The notes under the pieces: model-generated
The model's input: the letters and a program-made list of their open reading frames with translations, nothing else
Database searches by the model: none
Told to the model about the DNA's origin: nothing
Shown: positions 26,329 to 34,154 of the stretch, piece by piece
Layout: the number at the start of each line of letters is the position of its first letter
How positions within the stretch are numbered: the first letter of the stretch is position 1
Assembly (NCBI GenBank): GCA_022641375.1
Contig: JALCDF010000013.1
Span: 1 to 34,154 of the forward strand
DNA length: 34,154 nucleotides
Source: Megasphaera sp.
Lineage (GTDB): Bacteria > Bacillota > Negativicutes > Veillonellales > Megasphaeraceae
Direction: 5' to 3'
Program-made: the position numbers and the translations under genes

Positions 26329-26937
26329 CTATCGATGAGCGTATTCTTTTTCTACCTGTTCTTCTACCAGCGCCGCCCTGTTTTCTATTTCCAGGATAGA
26401 ATCCATCATCGTCTTTACAAAATCCTCATCCGTAATAGATTTTAAATTGACGCGGACACTGTAAAAAGCAGAACGCATCGCTGCCCGGGCATTCATAGCC
26501 GCAATGGCTCCATCGGTAATCACCCAGGCATTACCATACCGCACGGTCTGTTCTGCCAGCTGAAGTACTGTAAAAATATCTTTTCCTAAGGCAAACGGAA
26601 TTGCCGCCGCATCCTTAAACGCCTGCTGCACGAGATGCTGACGATCCGGCGTATCCCTGGGAAGGCGGACTGCCCGGATTACTCCACCAAACGCATTGGC
26701 ATCCTCATCTATACCGCGGATATACCGCTGCCGCAACTGGCCAGCCCGGGTACGAATTTCCCGCATGATCAGATCTACATCTTCATAGCCTTTTTTACCA
26801 ATTGTCAGATTGGCTACCATTTCCACAAGGGCTGCTGCCGATGCAGCCGTCATAGCGGCAATACCGCCGCCGCCGGGAACCGGTTCCCGGGTCGCCGTAG
26901 CTTCCAGGAACGTGTCCAACGGCAGCGTGTGAAACAT
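26329..26937 (-). CDS. fchA: Cyclodeaminase/cyclohydrolase family protein (FchA-like)
   Basis: This protein belongs to the formiminotransferase-cyclodeaminase C-terminal family. It should act on formimino- or methenyl-tetrahydrofolate, feeding the folate one-carbon pool next to Fhs. The diagnostic loop is EPVPGGGGIAAMTAASAAALVEMVANLTIGKKGY, seen in two parts: EPVPGGGG near residue 18-25 and MVANLTIGKK. The rest is helical. I chose the ATG at 26937 (202 residues, close to the family length), just after the fhs stop; an ATG 12 codons earlier overlaps fhs. Neither start has a good ribosome site, so coupling to fhs termination is likely. Cyclodeaminase versus cyclohydrolase cannot be told apart here. 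Confidence 0.88.
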   Translation of the reverse strand: MFHTLPLDTFLEATATREPVPGGGGIAAMTAASAAALVEMVANLTIGKKGYEDVDLIMREIRTRAGQLRQRYIRGIDEDANAFGGVIRAVRLPRDTPDRQHLVQQAFKDAAAIPFALGKDIFTVLQLAEQTVRYGNAWVITDGAIAAMNARAAMRSAFYSVRVNLKSITDEDFVKTMMDSILEIENRAALVEEQVEKEYAHR

Positions 26938-26947
26938 CCGTGGGGAC

Positions 26948-28627
26948 TTAGAACAATCCGGTGATGACGCCATTTTCGTCGATATCCATCTTATTGGCAG
27001 CCGGTACTTTCGGCAATCCCGGCATAGTCATGATATTACTGGTCTGACAAACAATGAAGCCGGCACCGGTGCAGACGCGGACATCTTTCACGGTCACCGT
27101 GAAATGCTTCGGTGCTCCCAGGAGAGCCGGATCATCGGATAACGAATACTGTGTCTTGGCAACACATACCGGCATTTTATCCAATCCCAGCCGTTCCAGT
27201 TCTTTGATTTGTTTTTTTGCATTCCCTTCGAAAACGACACCGTCGCCGCCATAGATTTCTTTGGTAATGATATCCATTTTTTTAGGAATCGATTCATTGA
27301 CATCATACAATGGCTTATAAGGCGTCTTCGGCTGATCAAATGCTTTCAGCACCTGTTCGCCCAATTCTACGCCGCCTTTGCCGCCTTCGGCCCAGCAGTT
27401 GTTGACAGCTGCTGCTACGCCGTATTCGACGCATAATTGACGGAGCAAGCTGATTTCCGCATCCGTATCGGTAATGAAGCGATTGATGCCGACGACGACG
27501 GGAACATCATATTTACGCATATTTTCAATGTGTTTTGCCAAATTGGCAAACCCTTTTTTAAGGGCATCCAGATTTTCCGGCTGGAGATTCTTTTTATCGA
27601 CACCGCCGTGCATCTTGAGCGCCCGTACAGTAGCTACGATGACTACGGCATCCGGTTTGATACCGGCAAAGCGGCATTTGATATCCATGAATTTTTCAGC
27701 ACCCAGGTCAGCACCGAAACCGGCTTCCGTAACGGTAATATCACCCATCTTCAAGGCCAGTTTCGTCGCCACGACGGAGTTGCAGCCGTGCGCGATATTG
27801 GCAAAAGGACCACCGTGGACCAGTGCCGGCGTGTTTTCCGTCGTCTGGACGATATTCGGTTTGATGGCATCCTTCATGAGGATAGCCATCGCCCCTTCGA
27901 CACCGAGCTGACGAGCATGAACCGGATTGCCATCCAGATCATAGGCCACGATGATATCACCCATGCGTTTCTTCAAATCCATGAGGTCATGTGCCAGACA
28001 TAATACAGCCATGATTTCCGAAGCTACCGTAATCATGAAATGATCTTCCCGGGGGAACCCGTTGACTTTGCCGCCAAGACCGCAGACGATATTGCGCAAT
28101 GCCCGGTCATTCATATCCATGACCCGTTTCCAAACGATACGGCGCACATCGATGCGCAGTACATTGCCCTGATGGATATGGTTATCGATTGCTGCCGCCA
28201 GTAAATTGTTGGCTGCTGTAATGGCATGCATATCACCGGTAAAATGGAGGTTGATATCTTCCATAGGAAGTACCTGTGAATAACCGCCGCCGGCCGCACC
28301 GCCTTTAATGCCGAACACCGGGCCCAGAGAAGGTTCCCGCAGAGCGACCATGGTCTTATGGCCCATGTAATTCAACGCCTGTGCCAGACCGATTGTCGTT
28401 AACGTCTTGCCTTCGCCGGCCGGAGTCGGTGTAATCGCCGTTACCAGGACCAGTTTGCCGTCCGGCTGTGACGATAACCGTTTAATCGCTTCAAATGAAA
28501 TCTTGGCTTTATATTTCCCGTATAATTCCAGATCATCTTCAGTCAGTCCGACTTTTCCGGCAATCTTGACAATTGGTTCCAACTTGGTCTTCTGTGCAAT
28601 TTCAATATCACTTAATACGTTCCCCAT
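26948..28627 (-). CDS. fhs: Formate--tetrahydrofolate ligase
   Basis: Fhs (FTHFS) joins formate and tetrahydrofolate with ATP to give 10-formyl-THF. The ATG at 28627 gives 559 residues, the usual length, with GGAGTGG about eight bases upstream; an apparent 30-codon extension runs back through the riboswitch terminator and is not real. Motifs: [11 protein letters not shown] (P-loop, about 65-75), [44 protein letters not shown] and the C-terminal [17 protein letters not shown]. The gene heads fhs-fchA-macro and is preceded by a ZTP riboswitch, fitting its link to low 10-formyl-THF. Confidence 0.98.
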   Translation of the reverse strand: MGNVLSDIEIAQKTKLEPIVKIAGKVGLTEDDLELYGKYKAKISFEAIKRLSSQPDGKLVLVTAITPTPAGEGKTLTTIGLAQALNYMGHKTMVALREPSLGPVFGIKGGAAGGGYSQVLPMEDINLHFTGDMHAITAANNLLAAAIDNHIHQGNVLRIDVRRIVWKRVMDMNDRALRNIVCGLGGKVNGFPREDHFMITVASEIMAVLCLAHDLMDLKKRMGDIIVAYDLDGNPVHARQLGVEGAMAILMKDAIKPNIVQTTENTPALVHGGPFANIAHGCNSVVATKLALKMGDITVTEAGFGADLGAEKFMDIKCRFAGIKPDAVVIVATVRALKMHGGVDKKNLQPENLDALKKGFANLAKHIENMRKYDVPVVVGINRFITDTDAEISLLRQLCVEYGVAAAVNNCWAEGGKGGVELGEQVLKAFDQPKTPYKPLYDVNESIPKKMDIITKEIYGGDGVVFEGNAKKQIKELERLGLDKMPVCVAKTQYSLSDDPALLGAPKHFTVTVKDVRVCTGAGFIVCQTSNIMTMPGLPKVPAANKMDIDENGVITGLF

Positions 28628-28654
28628 GATGGTATCCACTCCTATCCATTCATT

Positions 28655-28697
28655 AAAAAAACGCCGACAATCCGGACGTTTCGCCCAGACGGTCGGC
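28655..28697 (-). terminator. Expression-platform terminator of the ZTP riboswitch
   Basis: On the minus strand GCCGAC (28697-28692) pairs with GTCGGC (28668-28663). Between them GTCTGGGCG and CGTCCGGAT extend the stem around an AAA loop. Then comes G and seven T. The 5' arm is the conserved 3' subdomain of the riboswitch, so ligand binding and termination should compete. Confidence 0.85.
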
Positions 28698-28749
28698 ATC
28701 TTCGCATCATGCTCCACGTGGTGGCTCCACTTCCGTCAGTTGCATGACT
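28672..28749 (-). promoter_or_regulatory. ZTP (pfl motif) riboswitch upstream of fhs
   Basis: Read on the minus strand: TCATGC (28747-28742) pairs with GCATGA (28712-28707) as P1. Directly after the 5' arm comes AACTGACGGA (28741-28732), one base from the consensus AACUGGCGGA. A GTGG/CCAC hairpin and GTGGAGC follow, then a short linker and GCCGACCGTCTGGGC (28697-28683), the highly conserved second subdomain. This order matches the ZTP/pfl class, which senses ZTP/ZMP when 10-formyl-THF is low. Recognised by eye; a covariance search would settle it. Confidence 0.88.
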
Positions 28750-28758
28750 TATGACCAC

Positions 28759-28788
28759 ATTATACAAGGGATACCGCCTTTTTGTCAA
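28759..28788 (-). promoter_or_regulatory. Promoter of the fhs operon
   Basis: Minus-strand TTGACA (28788-28783), an 18-base spacer and TATAAT (28764-28759), both perfect hexamers. Transcription should begin near 28752, immediately before the riboswitch P1. Confidence 0.88.
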
Positions 28789-28858
28789 TGTCACGAACGG
28801 CATCCCATTGCTGCCATGAACCCGATAACCAAGGCCCTGCAGCACTTTTTCAAACGGA

Positions 28859-30313
28859 TTACCAATTGCTTTTGCGCCAAAACGATGGCATCAGCAATGC
28901 TAATACGGTAAACGATTCCAAACGGCCCATGAGCATGGAAATACAGACGACAACCTTGCTCATGACCGGCAGGCTGGAATATGTACAAGTCGCCCCGAAC
29001 TGACCGAACGCCGGTCCGCAGCTGCCCATCGTCGATATGCTGACGCCGACAGCATCAAAAACCGCCACCCCGTCAAACACCAGCAGTACCGTCCACAATA
29101 CATCCAGCATGGCATATACGAAGAAGAAACGGGCCACGCCATATAATATATCTTCCGAGAATTCATCACCGTTGCTGTGGACATGAAGGACCATCCGCGG
29201 ATGAAGCTTCATGCCGATGATCGCCTTCATCGTCTTGATCAGCAGGATGATCCGCGTTACCTTAAAGCCCCCTGCTGTCGAACCGGCACAGCCGCCGATA
29301 AACATGAGCAGCAGGATAATCGCCTTGGAAAAAGCCGGCCACTGGTCAAAATCACTGGATACAAACCCGGTAGAAGAAGACAATGACGTCGCCTGGAACA
29401 ATGCCTGCCGTAATGCTTCCGTTCCCTGCCAGCCCTGTTGGCATACGAGGTTGGCCGCCATCAGCAAGGTTGCCGTTATAACAATCCCTATGTACGTGCG
29501 AAATTCCACATCTCGGACGATGACCTTCCATCCTTTGCGCCAGGCCGCTACATACATACCGAAATTGGCACTGGAAAGAATCATGAAGAAAACGATCCAG
29601 CCTTCAATGACCGGGCTGTTGAAATGGGCAATACTATCGTTATATGTTGAAAATCCGCCCGTCGCAATCGTCGACATGGCATGGTCGACAGCGACGATAG
29701 GAGACATGCCGCAGCAGGTAAAGACAATAGATGCCGCCAGCGTAAACGTAATATAGACGGCAAATAAGGCCTTCGCCATTTCCCGTAGCCGCGGCAGCAT
29801 GCGATTATCTTCCGTAGGCCCGGTACTTTCCGCATTGAACATATGGACAGTACCACGGCCGATCTGCGGGAATAACGCAATAAAGATGACAATGATACCC
29901 AAGCCGCCGAACCAATGCGTCATCGAACGCCACAATAACAAACTCTGCGGCAGGACCTCTATATCGTTGAGTACCGTGGCACCGGTACCGGACAGACCGG
30001 AAATACATTCCAACACACTGTCCAATATGGACAAATAACCACCGACAGCATATGGAATCATTCCCAAAAAAGTCACCATGATCCAGGTCAGCGCCGTAAT
30101 GGCAATTCCTTCCCTGTCGGTCAGGCTGTCGGCAGGACGATGGCCATATCCCATCAGGCCCCTGCCGACAAAAACACTCACAATGATTGCCGTAATAAAA
30201 GCCAGCAAACTTTCTTCGCCCAGGACAAAAGCTGCCATACATGGTACTGTCAACCCAATTGCGCAGGCCATCGCCACTTTTCCGAGGACGAAAAAAACGA
30301 TCTTACAATCCAT
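28859..30313 (-). CDS. trkH: Trk/Ktr-type potassium uptake protein TrkH (paralogue 1)
   Basis: A 484-residue K+ channel-like transporter with four membrane-pore-membrane repeats. The filter glycines are all present: SGTGAT (Gly111), TIATGGF (Gly219/220), SSSTGF (Gly316) and STMGSCG (Gly430). HWFGGLG after the first pore and GGCAGSTAGGFK in the third repeat are typical TrkH features. The family needs a cytosolic RCK subunit, supplied by trkA upstream. GGGGGTGG precedes the ATG; the second paralogue ends 13 bases before. It is the last gene of the trk operon. Confidence 0.94.
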   Translation of the reverse strand: MDCKIVFFVLGKVAMACAIGLTVPCMAAFVLGEESLLAFITAIIVSVFVGRGLMGYGHRPADSLTDREGIAITALTWIMVTFLGMIPYAVGGYLSILDSVLECISGLSGTGATVLNDIEVLPQSLLLWRSMTHWFGGLGIIVIFIALFPQIGRGTVHMFNAESTGPTEDNRMLPRLREMAKALFAVYITFTLAASIVFTCCGMSPIVAVDHAMSTIATGGFSTYNDSIAHFNSPVIEGWIVFFMILSSANFGMYVAAWRKGWKVIVRDVEFRTYIGIVITATLLMAANLVCQQGWQGTEALRQALFQATSLSSSTGFVSSDFDQWPAFSKAIILLLMFIGGCAGSTAGGFKVTRIILLIKTMKAIIGMKLHPRMVLHVHSNGDEFSEDILYGVARFFFVYAMLDVLWTVLLVFDGVAVFDAVGVSISTMGSCGPAFGQFGATCTYSSLPVMSKVVVCISMLMGRLESFTVLALLMPSFWRKSNW

Positions 30314-30326
30314 GCTCTGCCACCCC

Positions 30327-31775
30327 CTACCAGCGGCGGCGCATATAGCGCCCTATCGTCTGCATCACAATCAGGAAAGAAAAAATCTCTATCCGTCCTA
30401 AAATCATCAGGAAACTGCAATATATTTTTATCCACGCCGGCAATGAAGCCATATCCACCGGCCCAAATAATTCAGCCGTCGCACCGGCACTGGATAAACA
30501 GCCGGCAGCGATTCCCATCGCCTGCAACGTCGTTACACCGGATAACGAAATAATAATCATAGACACAAAAAATACTGCCATAAATAAGAAAAAATAACTT
30601 AATACGCGGCTGACGATTTTCATATTCACCGGCATGCTATTGATTTTTATACAAATGACCATGCTGGGATGCGCAATCCGATGCATTTCCCGCACTGCCA
30701 TCTTAAACAGGACGATAAAACGCATGATTCGCATACCACCGGTCACCGAGCCGATACAGCCGCCGACAAATACCAGCAGGAATAAAACAAGGCAGTCGAA
30801 ATCAGGCCAGTTCGTAAACGTGGTCGATGAAAAACCGGTCGTACTGACAAAAGATACGACCTGGAAAAATCCATAGCGCAGATTATCCAATCCGGCATAC
30901 ACGCCGGCATACCATAGATTGCCGGAAATGACGAGTCCGGCCACAGCAATCAGGCATAAAAAAATCCGCAATTCCGTATCCTGGAAGATACTTTTCATAT
31001 CCCGCCGTTCTATCCCTTTCCAGTACAGCAGGAAATTACCGCTGGCTAATATCATGGATATGCCCCCTGCCAATTCCAGCCAGGGGTTATCAAAACGAAT
31101 AAAATCAAATCCCGAATTACCGCCCGTCGATATCGTCGACAGTGCCGCACTAAACGCATTCGACAAACTCAGTCCGGCAAGAAAATAGCAAATGATGGAA
31201 ATCAAGGTAATCCCGATATAGATGCGGCCCGTCTGCCAGGCCGTTTCTTCCATTCGCCCGATCATCGGACTGAAGGCAATGCTCTGATGGGCTGACAACG
31301 TAATGCCAAAGCAGCCGCTCACCTGCGGTACTATCGTAACCAGCAGGACCAGGAAATTAAGTCCTCCCAGCCATTCCATGACAGCATTCCATAACAAAAG
31401 AGACGACGGCATACTTCCCTCAGATAGGGCAACGCTCGTAAGACCCGTCGTCGTATATGCTGACACGCTTTGAAAAAAGGCATCCACCGGCGCGAACAAT
31501 CCGGATACTATATAAGGTATCATGCCGATGCCACCCAACAGGAACCACACCGTTACCATATACCAGGAGCCCTGCGCAACCGTAAGCTGCCGGCGATGAT
31601 CGCGGCCGAACTGCAACAGCAGTCCCCCCAGGAGAAACGATATCACCATCGGGAAAAAGAACCAGCCCCATCCAGACTCTCCCCGGCACAAGGCAAAAAT
31701 CAGCGGCAGTGCCAAAGCACCGCCGTTGATGATGGCAATGCGTCCCAGAAGAAAGAAAAAAAGCTTCCTATTCAT
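30327..31775 (-). CDS. trkH: Trk/Ktr-type potassium uptake protein TrkH (paralogue 2, divergent)
   Basis: A 482-residue TrkH-family protein with the same four-repeat layout but clearly diverged from its neighbour. Filter glycines remain: TTTGLT (Gly111), TISTGGN (Gly218/219), VSTTGF (Gly314) and LSSAGAT (Gly431). It has EWLGGLN where paralogue 1 has HWFGGLG, and GGCIGSVTGGMR in the third repeat. Some annotators would call it a Trk family protein without subtype. Its ATG overlaps the last codons of trkA by eight bases (ATGAATAG), so the two are translationally coupled, while paralogue 1 follows 13 bases on. Confidence 0.9.
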   Translation of the reverse strand: MNRKLFFFLLGRIAIINGGALALPLIFALCRGESGWGWFFFPMVISFLLGGLLLQFGRDHRRQLTVAQGSWYMVTVWFLLGGIGMIPYIVSGLFAPVDAFFQSVSAYTTTGLTSVALSEGSMPSSLLLWNAVMEWLGGLNFLVLLVTIVPQVSGCFGITLSAHQSIAFSPMIGRMEETAWQTGRIYIGITLISIICYFLAGLSLSNAFSAALSTISTGGNSGFDFIRFDNPWLELAGGISMILASGNFLLYWKGIERRDMKSIFQDTELRIFLCLIAVAGLVISGNLWYAGVYAGLDNLRYGFFQVVSFVSTTGFSSTTFTNWPDFDCLVLFLLVFVGGCIGSVTGGMRIMRFIVLFKMAVREMHRIAHPSMVICIKINSMPVNMKIVSRVLSYFFLFMAVFFVSMIIISLSGVTTLQAMGIAAGCLSSAGATAELFGPVDMASLPAWIKIYCSFLMILGRIEIFSFLIVMQTIGRYMRRRW

Positions 31776-33123
31776 CAGAGTCCCTGCCTTTAAAATATTT
31801 GATAACTTTCTTAGAATATACAGTCTGGATAAACAAGATGATGCGGTCGCCCGGCATCAATACGGAACTGCCATTTGGAATCGTCGCTTCGCCATCGCGG
31901 ACATACGCGCAAACCAGACATTCGCGCGGTAATTTGACATCCATCAGGCGTTTGCCCGCAACAGGTGCTCCATCTTGTACGATAACTTCCACCGCTTCGG
32001 CCTTGGCTCCTTCCAATAAGGAAACAGAAACGACACCGCCGCGGCGGGCGAAAGCCAGTACTTCGCTGGCTGATAACAACCGGGTGGACAAGACGATATC
32101 TACGCCTACTTTTTCCATCAGATCGACATATTCGATGCGGGATACACGCACGATTGTCTTCTTGGCTCCCAGATGTTTGGCAATCAAGGCCAGCATCAGA
32201 TTCAGGCGGTCATCATCGGTAAGGCAGATAACCACATCGGCATCGGCGATACCTTCCTGTTCGATGAGATCGATATCCGTACCATCACCGCAAACAGCTA
32301 TGCCGGCATCCAGTTTTTCCGCTACGAGGCGGCACCGTTCTTTATCCTTATCAAAAATCTTTACCTTGACACCCTGCTGATCGAGCATCGGTGCCAAAAA
32401 GCGTCCCGTCCGGCCGGCACCGATAATAATGGCCCGTTCGACTTTTTTCGTATCACTCTGGATAAAATTCTTGCTGAATTTTTCTATTGCCTGCGGGTCC
32501 CCGATGAAATACGCATTATCATGAGGCAATAACTTATCATCGCCATGTGGAATAATCATCCGGTGATCCCGGAATATCATCCCCGCCAGGATTGACGGCG
32601 GAATATCCATATCTTTAAAGGGAATATTCACCAATGGAGAATGGCGGCGTACCTTGGTTTCAAAGAGCCGTACCTTGCCATTGGCAAAATCTTCGACATT
32701 CAATGCTGCCGGCGTCATCAGGATACGATTGATTTCACGAGCCGTAATGAGTTCCGGATTCAGCATGAGATCAATATCAAAATTTTCCTTCAAATAATCG
32801 CGGGCTTCTGATAAGAACTGCATATCCCGGATTCGTGCCGCCGTATATTTGATGCCATGTTTCTTGGCCAGGATACAGGACACCATATTGACTTCATCAA
32901 TAGCCGTTACGGCCACGAGGATATCCGCTCCATGAATATCCGGATCATTCATGGTGATAGGACTGGCACCATTCGCCAAAACAGTCAGGACATCGAGAGT
33001 ATTTTTCACCGCTTCCAGCCGTTCTTCATTATGATCGACAACGACGACATCGAATTGTTCGTTAGACAATAATTCTGCAATGCTATATCCTAATTTACCA
33101 GCGCCTACAACTACAATACGCAA
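31768..33123 (-). CDS. trkA: Trk system potassium transporter regulatory subunit TrkA
   Basis: TrkA is the cytosolic NAD(H)-binding gating subunit for TrkH. The best start is TTG at 33123, seven bases after AAGGGGGT, giving 451 residues that begin directly with LRIVVVGAGKLGYS; an in-frame ATG 25 codons upstream would lie over the promoter. Two RCK_N/RCK_C pairs are visible: GAGKLG at 7-12 with VVVVD, NGASP and the VAVTAIDEVNM stretch, then IIIGAGRTG near 235-240 with GDGTDIDLIEQEGI and CLTDDDRLNLM. A double-RCK TrkA fits the Trk type, not the single-RCK KtrA. It heads the trkA-trkH2-trkH1 operon. Confidence 0.95.
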   Translation of the reverse strand: MRIVVVGAGKLGYSIAELLSNEQFDVVVVDHNEERLEAVKNTLDVLTVLANGASPITMNDPDIHGADILVAVTAIDEVNMVSCILAKKHGIKYTAARIRDMQFLSEARDYLKENFDIDLMLNPELITAREINRILMTPAALNVEDFANGKVRLFETKVRRHSPLVNIPFKDMDIPPSILAGMIFRDHRMIIPHGDDKLLPHDNAYFIGDPQAIEKFSKNFIQSDTKKVERAIIIGAGRTGRFLAPMLDQQGVKVKIFDKDKERCRLVAEKLDAGIAVCGDGTDIDLIEQEGIADADVVICLTDDDRLNLMLALIAKHLGAKKTIVRVSRIEYVDLMEKVGVDIVLSTRLLSASEVLAFARRGGVVSVSLLEGAKAEAVEVIVQDGAPVAGKRLMDVKLPRECLVCAYVRDGEATIPNGSSVLMPGDRIILFIQTVYSKKVIKYFKGRDSDE

Positions 33124-33186
33124 GTATATTACCCCCTTAAAAAACCTGTTTCTGGGATACGTTTCAGATACACGTACCCAATTGCT

Positions 33187-33195
33187 ACTATACCA
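33187..33195 (-). promoter_or_regulatory. Candidate extended -10 promoter of the trk operon
   Basis: TGG followed by TATAGT on the minus strand, about 64 bases upstream of the TTG start. No clear -35 at standard spacing. The leader that follows has GGGTACGT and ACGTATCCC, which can pair with one bulged base. Confidence 0.4.
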
Positions 33196-33333
33196 CATCT
33201 ATGTACAAGTAGCTAGAGAGGAATGGCCGCTACAATCATTTCCTACTAGTAAGGCGATAGTAAATGTGATAAAATAAATTGTTTACAGATAGTATCGTAT
33301 TATAGATAAATATATATATAGTAAGGGGTAACT

Positions 33334-34154
33334 ATGGCTAATAAATTTGTTTCCGGTACCTTGATACTGACCCTGTCCGGGTTTGTCGTCAAGGCTATCG
33401 GCAGTATCAACTGGATCATCTTGTCCCGTATCCTCGGCGGGGAAGGCATCGGTATCTATCAGATGGCTTTCCCGATTTATTTACTGGCACTGGAAGTTTC
33501 CAGTGCCGGCATACCTATCGCTATTTCCATTATTACGGCAGAAAAGGCCGCCAAAAACGACTACGTCGGTGCCCAGCGTATCTTTCACGTATCACTGACT
33601 ATGCTCTGTTCGACCGCCCTGTTTTTGAGCCTCGTCGTCTTTTTTGGGTCCCGCTGGATCATCGACTACGGCATCATCCGTGAAAGCCGTGCCTATTATT
33701 CTCTCATCGCTCTGGCCCCGGCTATTTTCTTCACCACCATCATTGCCGGCTACCGCGGATATCTGCAAGGCTGGCAGCAAATGACGCCGACGGCGCTGTC
33801 CCAAATCGTCGAACAGCTCGTCCGGGTCTTCGTCATGCTCGGTTTTGCCGCCCTCCTGTTACCGTACGGCCTCGATTATGCAGCCGGCGGTGCCAGTCTC
33901 GGTGCCGGTGCCGGCGGTGTGGCCGCATTACTCGTCCTCGTATATTATTATTATAAACTGAAACGTTCCCTGCCTACAGACGGCCCTGTATTTCCGCTGG
34001 AAAGCGTAGGTCATATCCTCAAACGCCTCATCATCCTGGCCGTGCCAATTTCTCTGGCCAGCATCATGCTTCCCGTCGTTTCCAATCTGGATTTGCTCAT
34101 CGTACCGCGCCGCTTGGAAATCGCCGGATATTCTACTGCCCAGGCAACGGAACT
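33334..34154 (+). CDS. SpoVB/MATE-like polysaccharide or lipid flippase (partial, 3' end outside window)
   Basis: About 273 codons are visible from the ATG at 33334, which has AAGGGG five bases before it. The product begins MANKFVSGTLILTLSG and is hydrophobic with about seven or eight membrane segments so far. ILGGEGIGIYQMAFPIY is the N-terminal motif of the SpoVB/polysaccharide-biosynthesis branch of the MOP superfamily (also seen in MurJ-type lipid II flippases), and GYRGYLQGWQQMTPTALSQIVEQ is the family's central signature, here seen as GYRGYLQG and QIVEQLVR. Whether it moves lipid II or another polyprenyl-linked sugar cannot be judged. It is divergent from trkA across a 210-base AT-rich gap. 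Confidence 0.88.
   Translation, partial: MANKFVSGTLILTLSGFVVKAIGSINWIILSRILGGEGIGIYQMAFPIYLLALEVSSAGIPIAISIITAEKAAKNDYVGAQRIFHVSLTMLCSTALFLSLVVFFGSRWIIDYGIIRESRAYYSLIALAPAIFFTTIIAGYRGYLQGWQQMTPTALSQIVEQLVRVFVMLGFAALLLPYGLDYAAGGASLGAGAGGVAALLVLVYYYYKLKRSLPTDGPVFPLESVGHILKRLIILAVPISLASIMLPVVSNLDLLIVPRRLEIAGYSTAQATE

Noticed and set aside
28628-28717. Thirty-codon N-terminal extension of Fhs
   Set aside because: It runs through the riboswitch terminator, and the family start with a ribosome site is at 28627.
28642-28845. Minus-strand reading frame of 67 codons upstream of fhs
   Set aside because: It covers the promoter, aptamer and terminator and shows no recognisable motif; chance frame.
33121-33333. 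Possible c-di-AMP (ydaO) riboswitch before the trk operon
   Set aside because: The leader from the candidate -10 to the start is only about 60 bases and lacks the conserved ydaO segments.
33265-33333. Promoter for the flippase gene
   Set aside because: The region is so AT-rich (TTTACA, several TATA runs) that many -35/-10 pairs fit; none stands out enough to annotate.

Overview
The window looks like chromosomal DNA from a diderm Firmicute of the class Negativicutes, probably near Megasphaera/Anaeroglobus in the Veillonellales (genus is a guess). Three things point there. The cell-wall cluster and ylbF are Firmicute-like. MurE carries the DNPR motif of diaminopimelate-type peptidoglycan. A bifunctional HldE for ADP-heptose implies lipopolysaccharide and an outer membrane. 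GC content is moderate by eye. No tRNA, rRNA, CRISPR array, insertion sequence or phage gene was found, and there is no gene-free stretch longer than about 300 bases.

Positions 1-14634, minus strand: a division and cell-wall (dcw) operon reading mraZ-rsmH-ftsL-murE-murF-mraY-murD-murG-murC-ddl-ftsQ-ftsZ, then an intrinsic terminator, nrdR and the start of hldE. A 10-base-periodic GTG repeat (a MraZ box) overlaps the promoter. The cluster lacks ftsI/spoVD, ftsW, ftsA and murB. A strong hairpin lies between ftsL and murE, where ftsI usually sits.

Positions 14675-22726, minus strand: gluQRS, an M16C (PreP-like) metallopeptidase, a HAD phosphatase, a DUF362 ferredoxin-like protein and typA, separated by several clear terminators and promoters. 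A long imperfect hairpin separates the DUF362 gene from the HAD gene.

Positions 22762-25783: the minus-strand operon trmL-ylbF-murB (the displaced murB) diverges from a plus-strand pair. That pair is a small cysteine protein with a shortened HdrB/CCG-like pattern and a UPF0173 metallo-hydrolase. Both sides have good promoters.

Positions 25786-28788, minus strand: a one-carbon operon, fhs-fchA-macro domain, behind a near-consensus promoter and a ZTP (pfl) riboswitch with an expression-platform terminator. A two-way terminator separates it from the UPF0173 gene.

Positions 28859-34154: a potassium-uptake operon trkA-trkH2-trkH1 on the minus strand with two divergent TrkH paralogues. Divergent from it is the 5' part of a SpoVB/MATE-type polysaccharide or lipid flippase that runs off the end.

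Most of the window is core metabolism. The less ordinary parts are the ZTP-controlled macro-domain gene, the mini-CCG protein, the reduced dcw cluster and the paired TrkH paralogues.
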